Shown: positions 48,301 through 54,798 of the stretch, piece by piece
Layout: every line of letters begins with the position of its first letter
Position numbering within the stretch: position 1 is the first letter of the stretch
DNA from: Pycnococcus provasolii
Lineage: Eukaryota; Chlorophyta; Pseudoscourfieldiophyceae; Pseudoscourfieldiales
Length of the DNA stretch: 64,000 nt
Direction: 5' to 3'
Assembly (NCBI GenBank): GCA_049487715.1
Contig: CP150548.1
Span: 682,001-746,000, forward strand
Program-made: the position numbers and the translations under genes
Notes under the pieces: model-generated
The model's input: only the letters and a program-made list of their open reading frames with translations
The model's database searches: none
What the model was told of the DNA's origin: nothing

Positions 48301-48789
48301 GCCGTCAGGTGCCTTGGACGGGCTCGCGGCGACGAGCTCCGGCGCGTCCAGAGGCAGGCGCTGCACGTCGCCGTTGGAGGCGTCACCCACCGCTCCTGCG
48401 CCCGTGTCCCAGACGGCGTACAGCGCGCCATCTGTCCCTGGGAACACGAACCTCGGCGGCCTTGCTTCAGGCGTCGATTCCCGTCCACCATCGTCCCACG
48501 AGCGCATAGCGGCGTCGTTCGGCGGGCTTGACGCGACGAGCGGCGCGCCTGTGTCCCACGTCCACTGCGTGTCCCCCGTTTCTGCGTCGAGCGCGACGAC
48601 GGTTCCGTCCGCGCGCGTCACAAGCAAGAGCTCGGGTGACTCCTGCTTGGCGAAGGATGGCGACGAGGGGCTGATTGAGATCGCAAACTCGTCGTCGTCG
48701 ACGTCCACGTCGCGGCCTGTAGCCGGAGACGCGCCGAGGCACAGCGCCAGGAGTGACAGGACGCGGAGAATGCGCCATGGCGGCGGCAT
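45322..48789 (-). CDS. IRE1: IRE1 ER-stress sensor kinase/endoribonuclease
   Basis: 1155 residues from ATG 48789. A signal peptide (VLSLLALCLGASPATG) leads a luminal beta-propeller-like domain of about 450 residues with LLVTRADGTVVALDAETGD. A single TM helix lies at about 482-505 (MLLITFAVASTVLAGVIVYV). The cytosolic kinase has GRGSEGTVVFRG, VAVK lysine, HRDIKPSNLL, and DMGLAR in place of DFG, as in plant IRE1. The KEN RNase domain follows with YRKYTFTSLRDLLRVVRNKA and HFQELP. It senses unfolded proteins in the ER and splices or degrades mRNAs. After the RNase domain is an extra tail of about 115 residues: an acidic/Ala segment, then Arg/Gly-rich sequence (GGRRGGANQGAPWRRRGRG) and poly-Gly. 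That tail is unusual for IRE1. Confidence 0.94.
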   Translation of the reverse strand: MPPPWRILRVLSLLALCLGASPATGRDVDVDDDEFAISISPSSPSFAKQESPELLLVTRADGTVVALDAETGDTQWTWDTGAPLVASSPPNDAAMRSWDDGGRESTPEARPPRFVFPGTDGALYAVWDTGAGAVGDASNGDVQRLPLDAPELVAASPSKAPDGSVVLGEKIVSVYAVDANTGVAVRTGSSESDALALAAQSNTNRLAIARTDFVVRGVDAATGRELWNATYARVHGLLEEENGGGTDNASSKLHDETNGERARLVQSLDDGRVHLLSASGEQVMWSSRVGGRVLSLLEMGPSASEGMSTSSSATLRHPLRVSNVPVLLADDASSSSTAGARAVGGIDDEQILVGFAGGTPYAFTRAKGIGEVAKRKAASMGITAHLDALALPAAAAAAAAGEAKRDGSAATTLGSHDAVALVDRHKAGHVDDAHANDPWTCLDVGLADTIEWRAFAEKAQDRLPATADSRRRNNVGAALSSEVRAMLLITFAVASTVLAGVIVYVVVMRPGRAQAAVTVSEGAVQTSMRGRSGASARQLPDGRRIVGSLTVMTEVIGRGSEGTVVFRGKLGKREVAVKRLVRHTEDETNASRMSAASGTGSKGRAAEKEMEALVASDQHPNVVRFLSLERDESFVYLALELCTRGSITDVVDAARELVAGGGAVASDALDDTIMLWDSKHKCPTRESVALCHGALLGVDELHSKGFAHRDIKPSNLLVSSDGVAKVSDMGLARRLGGTSVSRSRAAPTQSSVTLGAGTFEWMAPEVMAWHIGPAHGGSSDNSGAGGTPSEGTAVTRKSDVYSLGLTVHYVLTQGERARASKATSPNDHPITGDPGPIATTLYAPLLSSEPLAAHLLASMLQPSPTDRPTSRMCTSHPFFWDAAKRLRFLSASSDRVEQEDRSADPTLLRRLEARAAAAIGGSSWWRRACTASSMPLRPPSRSWDEVLDTDLLEQLGQYRKYTFTSLRDLLRVVRNKANHFQELPAEMRRKYGGVPEGLYLAVERACPCLLLEVWHFVCLECHSEEWSAFFDAAGGGGALGRWRELMMAYCEEPESEPEGEKSSVTTATATATTAAAAAKAALAAAAEEVTSKPGRPPPGFEHIDPKPKIDPKPQRTGGRRGGANQGAPWRRRGRGVGGGGGDGGGGGGGAANERW

Positions 48790-49487
48790 CTTTTTTTTTT
48801 TGAGTGTTGTTGACTCTACTGTAGGGCGGGGGGGAGGCGGAGGCGATTATCGTAGGGGGAGAAATCCCCGGGGGCCGGGGACCCGTCGTAGAACAAATCT
48901 CGTCGCAGCGACCGGCTGGGGATCCCGGTCGCGTTCAGACGGATCTTTTCGTCGCACACGGCCCGCGCGAGGAGGCCGACGGGAGGGTGGCGGGCCCGTC
49001 CGCGCCCGAGTGGCGCGGCGTGCGATACGGGGGCCGCTCGCCGCCGCGGTACGGCGGCGGCTACTACGCCGCGTGACCGGGCCCGCCGGCGGCCGGCCGC
49101 CTCCGCCGCGCGGGATGTGATCTCCGGTGATCACGAGACGTAGTCTTTTTTCTCGTTACGACGATTGTGGCGGCGAGCTCAAGCCGTCCTCTTTCACTAC
49201 ACGTAAGACCGCCAAGCCTACGGTAGACACACCTTAAGTAAAAGTTAAGAGTGGTTGAGTTACACGGAGGATACTAAGGGAGGTCCCTCGAGAGAGGGGG
49301 ATCACGTGATAACCTCCTCATAGTGGGCACTGCCCGTTATAAGGGGGGCTGATGAATCACGTGACCACCTCCCTGTTGGGGGTTTTGGCAGTTCGGCGTT
49401 TCCCGTTTAGGGGTTCACCTCACAACGATCATGGCGTCTGCAGCGTGCCACCTCGTCAGTCGACGTTGCGGCAAGTGCAGGAGGTGA
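48790..49487. other. Intergenic region with very GC-rich island
   Basis: From about 48830 to 49135 the sequence is far richer in G+C than its surroundings (52 of 60 bases at 48961-49020). One plus frame (48825-49076) encodes a Gly/Arg/Tyr-rich end, EWRGVRYGGRSPPRYGGGYY, but has no ATG. Frames on both strands are open, as expected from composition alone. 49136-49430 is ordinary with short dyads (CACGTGATAACC/ATCACGTGACC). I assign no gene. Confidence 0.45.
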
Positions 49488-49772
49488 CGCCCCGCCGCGG
49501 CACGACAAACAACAACATGGTCCACTTGGTCCGATGAGGACACTCAGGTCATCATTGATGGCTTGAAACGTCGCCTCAGCAAGAGCACTACCATCGGCGA
49601 CGAATTTTGGAGGCAAATATCGACCAAAATCAGCACGAAGCGCTCGCCGGAAGCCGTAAAGGCGAGCTGGAAATACCTCAACAAAGATGCGGTACCTGAG
49701 GAGAGTGTCGTCAATGAAGACGTGCTTCGATCGACAAATTCGCGACATCATGAACACAACCTTCCGCTGTAA
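49488..49772 (+). pseudogene. Myb/SANT-like DNA-binding domain fragment
   Basis: A short frame encodes WSDEDTQVIIDGLKRRLSKS, then DEFWRQISTKISTKRSPEAV, then KASWKYL. The three-Trp-type spacing and the R-S-P-E-A-V third helix are those of Myb/SANT-like (trihelix-type) domains. It is preceded in the same frame by ATG 49431 but a TGA at 49485 separates the two, and no convincing intron bridges it. It could be a transposon-associated Myb-like gene remnant or the 3' exon of a small regulator. It lies tail-to-tail with the AAA ATPase gene, whose stop is 24 bases downstream. Confidence 0.45.
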
Positions 49773-49795
49773 AAGATGAAAGTCAAAGTCAACAT

Positions 49796-52057
49796 TTACA
49801 TTGCGTCACATCTCTGCATGTTCGTGAACACGTCGCGCACACACTTGGGAAGCGACGACGGCGCTACAGCGCTCGTCGCTATCACGTGGACAGCACCACC
49901 AGATGACGAGGCTGCACTGGCTGATGCCAAGGCTTCCGCAAGAGCATGCCACGCAGCGGATGCGTCGTCGCCGTCACAATAAAAGTGCACATCCGGCAGA
50001 TGGAGAATGCGTACATCGGCAGATCGTGCAACGAGCGCGCTGGCAACGGAAGCGGCACCGTGAGCGGCGTTGCCATAACCAACATCCACGAGGCGGGCAA
50101 AGCTGCACGAAAGAGCTGACGTGTCGCCGCGAAGGCTCGCGGCATGGAGCACGGCAGCTGCAACCGCCGTCTGGCCCTTCTCCCCGTCGCCCCACAAGAG
50201 CAACCGGCATGCCGGTGTGTGCTCCGCAGACTCAGGCGTGTCCCACCGGTATTGCGCAAGGCAATCTTGCAATACCGGTGCAAGAAGAGAATCAACCTTC
50301 GCCGGAAGCGGCGCGGCACATTCCACGACGTGCCTGCATGCGAGCGTGGCACCCCCAGCCTGCGATCGAAATGCAGCCGGAGGTGGCGCATTTTGCAGCG
50401 CCTCCTCCCAGTCGACAGACTGCAGCGGCACATCCTTGATGGGTGGCGCGGCGGCGTCACCTCCCACATCCGCACTCAAGGCGTGTCCCACGTCGACCTC
50501 CTTGGTGGCACGCTGCAGGCCACGTTTCACGACGTCGGCAAGCAGAGCCGCAAGGTCAGCTCCCGCATACCCTCTCGTCTCACGTGCGACGCACCTTAGC
50601 AGCGAGGCATCCGGCCTGCTGGCCGCTGGCCAGGCATTCGTGCGTGCCTCGAGAATGGCAAGGCGCTGCGCCTCGCCGGGCAAGTCGAAATACACCTCGG
50701 TGTCAAATCGTCCGGGTCGTCGAAGAGCCGCGTCGAGGCTGTCCGGTCGGTTCGTCGCAGCGAGCACGACGACACGCCCGCCCTCCTCGCCGGTGTCCAC
50801 TCCGTCCATAAGCGCGAGCAGCGTAGTGACGACTGAGGCACACATCTGTGCGTGCACGTCATCATCGCGCGCACCGGCGCGCCGGGCGGGGCAGAGTGCA
50901 TCAATCTCATCGAAGAAGATGACGCTCGGTGCGTGCTTTCGAGCCTCCGCGAAGAGCAGCCGCAGCGTGCGCTCCGACTCGCCAGCATACTTGCCTAGGC
51001 AGTCAGCTCCGCTGCGGTGAAAGAAGGCAACTGCGCGCGAGCAGAGATCCTTGCACGCCGAAGCAAGCGCTCGCACGGCCAGCGTCTTGCCCGTTCCCGG
51101 TGCGCCGTGCAGAAGCACACCTTTGGGTGCACGCACGCCGAGAGCGCGAAATGCATCCGGATAAAGCAGCGGAAGCAGCACCGCCTCCCGTAGTGGCCGC
51201 ATCTGCGCCTCGCTCAGCGTGCTCTTGACGTCGTCCAAGCCTTGCTGACCCCACAGGTGTTGAGATGCTTTCTGCGTCGCCGAAGTCTGCTGTTCCGGAT
51301 CCTGCTCCTGTTCCTGCGGCGGCGGCGCCACCTGCTTCCGCCTCCCTCCCAGAATGATTGGGCGCAAGACGTTCGCGTCGCGCGCGGCTCGTCGCGCCAC
51401 CTTCTTCTGAAAGTGCGCCTCGTCGTCGTCGATGTCGTTGGCGAGGTTGCTCCTGTCAGCGAGGTGCTTGGCGACGTCGAGGTCCGCGGGCGCACCGCTG
51501 AGCCTTCTCCTTTCCGCGGGCGCCATCGGCTCGGCGGCGCGCTTGCCCTTGCCCTTGGTATCTTCACCGAGCAGCCAGTTGGAGCTCAGTCCAGACTTCT
51601 TCGGGTAAATTCTGTGTTCGTTGCACGACACGAGATATCCTTGCAGGAACTCGACTCCCTCGAGTGCAGCGCACGGCGCGTGATAGTTCTTGGGGCAAGA
51701 TGGCACGCGGCATCCGACGGTGGCTCCTAGTTGGTCGCACTTCGTGCACTTGAGGTGCTTCCCTCTCCTGACAGCTGCCGCGATATTTTTGAGGTTCCCG
51801 CTTTCGTCCTCGAAAACCTCTGGCGACCAGATTGCGCATGCTCTGTGCACCCAGTGTCTGTGCTTTAAAGATCGCAGGTCGTTTGAGAGCGGTTCCCGCG
51901 GTCCAAGTTTTCCGTCGTAGGCGGATATTTGCGATCCGCAGAGAGCGCAAGGCGCCTCATCTAACTTCAAAGACGACTTCAATAACGCGGAGTCAAACGC
52001 ACCAAAGACGCCATCCGACGCCGCCTGAAACGCATTGTTGTCGTCGTCGTCCGCCAT
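49796..52057 (-). CDS. AAA ATPase with extended PHD-type zinc finger (ATAD2/plant PHD-AAA-like)
   Basis: 753 residues from ATG 52057. Residues about 32-155 form an extended PHD finger: CALCGSQ, HWVHRACAIWSPEVF, CTKCDQLGATVGCR, CPKNYHAPCA and a closing Cys/His pair (SCNEHRIYP). A basic, low-complexity linker follows. The first AAA domain has Walker A HGAPGTGKT at about 316, Walker B IFFDEIDAL at about 384 and a sensor/Arg-finger region (ATNRPDSLDAALRRPGRFD), so it is probably active. A degenerate second AAA-like region (LLLWGDGEKGQTAV) follows. No bromodomain is visible, unlike animal ATAD2/yeast Yta7; the PHD-AAA order recalls a plant chromatin ATPase class. A nuclear role in chromatin or histone handling is inferred. 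Confidence 0.85.
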   Translation of the reverse strand: MADDDDNNAFQAASDGVFGAFDSALLKSSLKLDEAPCALCGSQISAYDGKLGPREPLSNDLRSLKHRHWVHRACAIWSPEVFEDESGNLKNIAAAVRRGKHLKCTKCDQLGATVGCRVPSCPKNYHAPCAALEGVEFLQGYLVSCNEHRIYPKKSGLSSNWLLGEDTKGKGKRAAEPMAPAERRRLSGAPADLDVAKHLADRSNLANDIDDDEAHFQKKVARRAARDANVLRPIILGGRRKQVAPPPQEQEQDPEQQTSATQKASQHLWGQQGLDDVKSTLSEAQMRPLREAVLLPLLYPDAFRALGVRAPKGVLLHGAPGTGKTLAVRALASACKDLCSRAVAFFHRSGADCLGKYAGESERTLRLLFAEARKHAPSVIFFDEIDALCPARRAGARDDDVHAQMCASVVTTLLALMDGVDTGEEGGRVVVLAATNRPDSLDAALRRPGRFDTEVYFDLPGEAQRLAILEARTNAWPAASRPDASLLRCVARETRGYAGADLAALLADVVKRGLQRATKEVDVGHALSADVGGDAAAPPIKDVPLQSVDWEEALQNAPPPAAFRSQAGGATLACRHVVECAAPLPAKVDSLLAPVLQDCLAQYRWDTPESAEHTPACRLLLWGDGEKGQTAVAAAVLHAASLRGDTSALSCSFARLVDVGYGNAAHGAASVASALVARSADVRILHLPDVHFYCDGDDASAAWHALAEALASASAASSSGGAVHVIATSAVAPSSLPKCVRDVFTNMQRCDAM

Positions 52058-52278
52058 GGGGAAAATGAGAAAGTTCAAATGAGAAACAAAAAAGGGAGGG
52101 AAAAAATACGATGCCATTAGGGTTAGGGTTAAGGGTGAGGTGTGTGACGGAATAAGTTCTGAACGAGTCTTGCTTGGGAAAGAACAGTTTAAGACCTCTT
52201 GTTGTATCGTAAGCTTAAAACAAGTCATTATTGTGTATATAATACAATACAAAATCAATTTATGTAGGCAGTCTCGCA
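52058..52278. other. Short intergenic region upstream of the PHD-AAA gene
   Basis: 221 bases with a TTAGGG-type cluster at 52116-52135 and a T/A-rich 3' region for the transporter gene. No gene. Confidence 0.4.
52116..52135. repeat. Telomere-type TTAGGG cluster
   Basis: ATTAGGGTTAGGGTTAAGGG, 59 bases upstream of the PHD-AAA start codon. Confidence 0.85.
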
Positions 52279-53663
52279 TTACTCCTCCTCATCCTGACGA
52301 CCAGAAAGCACCGATTCTAGCAGAGGGAATGCCACGAGAGGTACGAGGCTCGAGGCATTGCACAGGAAGACGAGCAGTGGTAAATTTTCAAAGTTGCCGT
52401 CGACACCCACACCGAGCGACGACGTGAGCCCCGCACCGAGCGCACCACTCGCCGCGCTGCCTGCGTTGAGCACGCTCATCAGGCTAGCGAACATAGTCGC
52501 CTCCACACCTATGGGGCACGTGCGTGCCGCCAGCACGAGGATGGGCATGAATGCCACCTGTCCAGCCACAGTCAAGGCGATGCTGTCGCCGAGCGCGAAC
52601 GCCTCGTCCGGGATTCCGAGAGATCGGTTCGCTCCCGTGACAAGAAGCAGCTGCGTCATGCCAACTGCCGTGCCTCCAATTGCCGCGCCCGCGAGCACGC
52701 GACGCAGCGGTTGCTGCTTCAGGCACAAGTTGTACAGGCCAACTCCTGCGAGACTCGCAAGTGACGTCGCGAGCTGCACCGATCCAAGGAAGCTTGGCGT
52801 GAACCCGAGTTCGCTCGTCTGGAAGAAGAACAGCGCCGATCCACAGCTCGGCGTGGCTTGCCATAGAAAAATAAAGGCGGTTGGTGCGAGCACCTCTGGA
52901 GCGCGCACGGCATCCCACAGTTGACTCGCCTGAGCGCGTAGGGATGACCACAAGGTAAATGTTTCGCCGGTGTTTTGATCTTTCTCTTCTTCCTCCTCCA
53001 CCTCCTGGACAAAGGCCGCAGACACAAGCACGGCGAGAGGAAGAGCCGCGGTGGCGGCGAACACGAACTGGGCGCTATGTTCCTCGACGAGCTTTCCGGC
53101 ATATAGCGCGGTGGCCACACCTCCCACCGCGGCACTGGCCCAGCACAGGCTTTGCAAGCTCCCCGCGGCGTCAGGCGCCTCGGTATCCCTCGCACGCGCG
53201 ACGACGATCGAGTCGACGACGACGTCGCTGACTGCTGCGCTGAGGCTCGTGAGCACGAGAAGCCCAATGGCTGGCGCAACTCCGGTGTCCTCGGGTAGTG
53301 CGGCAAGCGCGAGCCAGCTGACAGCCCCGAGTGCACCGCATAGAACGAGGTAGCTTTTCCGCCTTGAACCGAAAATAGGCACGGAGTCTGACATGAATCC
53401 GTAAAGCGGCTTGATGAGCCACGGCAGGTACGTCGCGGACGTGAAGAGCGACGTCGCGGCGGCTGCTAGGTGCAGTGTATCCTTGGCGAAGTACGACAGC
53501 GCGAGTCTTGGCATGCCGAGTGCGCCTTGACTTAGATAGACGAGCACGATGGCGACGAGCTCGAGGCTGAATTGTGGTGGACTGTTATTGTTCTCGTCGT
53601 CAACATGACTATTCTGTTGTGCTGATGAAGACGACAACAAGGAGGAAGAAGCGGTCGACGTCG

Positions 53664-53712
<49 letters not shown>

Positions 53713-53910
53713 AAGTAACCTGTACCTGACCGCATGGCGGTGAATATGAAGATGACCACGCGGATGAGGAGCAGGATGTCTGTGGCTGTGACTGTGGCTG
53801 TGACTGTGGCTGGGAGAGAGCGACACGGAGCGACGCGGCGGCATATGGCACGCGGGCATGGCGAGCACACAGATTTGGATATGTGGTGGAGAGGCGACGA
53901 CAACTCTCAT
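52279..53910 (-). CDS. Folate/biopterin transporter (FBT/BT1 family, MFS)
   Basis: 543 residues from ATG 53910 (53859 is an alternative). The N-terminal about 130 residues are His/Ser/Arg-rich, with an SHSHSH run and a poly-Ser tract encoded by a CGA microsatellite at 53665-53711; this could be a plastid transit peptide, as for the cyanobacterial-type plastid folate transporter of plants. About twelve TM helices follow. The family signature is LIKPLYGFMSDSVPIFGSRR, and ASDVVVDSIVVARARD-like sequence (AVSDVVVDSIVVARARDTE) is the second BT1 motif. It imports folates or pterins as a proton symporter; substrate not shown. The ORF continues to 54015 upstream, without an ATG, into a palindrome. Confidence 0.9.
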
Positions 53911-53981
53911 GTGAAAAAACCCGCTGTAAAATGGGGATCCCTTGTGGAACCACGATCCGTACGAGGCCCGGGCCCGGAGCC

Positions 53982-54009
53982 CCGGAAATTTGGGGGCCCA
54001 AATTTCCGG
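53982..54009. repeat. Perfect GC/AT palindrome
   Basis: CCGGAAATTTGGG, two bases, then CCCAAATTTCCGG: 13-base arms with a 2-base spacer. It sits just upstream of the folate transporter start and immediately before the transposase-like fragment. Confidence 0.9.
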
Positions 54010-54017
54010 TACCACCG

Positions 54018-54231
54018 GCGCCCGCGGACCGCGGTACTGCGCATTCTGCTCAGTCTACTGTCGTATCTCGATGGACGCGACGAGCACGCACGACGCGTTG
54101 GATTGGCATTCGACGACATGATAATAAGACGTGGCTTCGTGTACACGCACGACTCAAAATTCGTCGGTTTGGCAGACATTGATATCTGCGTCGAAGTATT
54201 ATTCAACCTTTCCCAGCGAACTTCCCGCTAA
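54018..54231 (+). pseudogene. Transposase-like fragment, possibly P-element/THAP type
   Basis: A plus frame ends at TAA 54231 with residues RILLSLLSYLDGRDEHARRV, LAFDDMIIRRGFVYTHDSKF and VGLADIDICVEVLF. The pattern F-D-D-M-x-I-R-x-G-x-x-Y...F-V-G resembles the first catalytic-Asp region of P-element/THAP9-like transposases. No start codon or remaining domains are present nearby. I treat it as a decayed element. The match is from memory of the motif and is tentative. Confidence 0.35.
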
Positions 54232-54798
54232 AAAATAATAATTTAAAATAGCATGTTACACGACACGATCGGGTGTCCGCGGGAAGTACGAACGGATACA
54301 ACATGGCGCGGTCGAAAACAGCGGCGACAAAGCGAGGAGGTACGAACGCAGTCAGCACCGCACAAAAAAGAACAAACAAAAAGGCCTAACACCAAGCGCC
54401 GTGGCACCGTGGCATGCACGCTCACGTCGTGCCTCAAAGCGGTCATGCATGAGAAGGGTTATGACACAGAGTATATATGAGTAACTTACCAAACGTTGAC
54501 ACTGGTCATGGCGCCCCTGACAGCGCCAGTAGCCGCCATGGACGGCGGCAGCGCCGCCATTTAAAAAAAACGAATGTCTGAATGAGTATGACCACCCCGG
54601 AAAGCGGAGACGTCCGACCAAACAGGAGGGGGGCCACTTTTAAGGCATAAGGTTAGTGCAAAACTGGTCCGTCCCCCTTTGAGCCGCGGGGCCCGTGCCC
54701 GGGGGTTTCCCTTTTTTTAATTTTACGCGGCCGGAACGACTTCCGATCCGACAATTTTATTTTTCCGCTTTCGGCAAGATCCACCAAAGTTCCGAGAG

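Larger units (their letters stand above)
53911..54798. other. Intergenic region with palindrome and transposon-like debris
   Basis: It contains the 28-base palindrome at 53982-54009, a transposase-like coding fragment ending at 54231, a second open stretch (54253-54480) with basic, Thr-rich and Cys-containing residues, and GC-rich dyads (GACAGCGCCAG/GCGCCGCC) near 54510-54560 and CCGCGGGGCCCGTGCCCGGG near 54672-54692. No complete gene is supported. Confidence 0.45.

Noticed and set aside
48158-49120. 320-codon plus frame across the IRE1 5' end
   Set aside because: Its first half is antisense to IRE1's luminal domain and its second half is the GC-rich island; no ATG context or domain.
54292-54375. 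Short frame MARSKTAATKRGGTNAV resembling a histone H3 tail
   Set aside because: It stops after 28 codons, has no globular domain downstream and the likeness is limited to basic/Ala composition.
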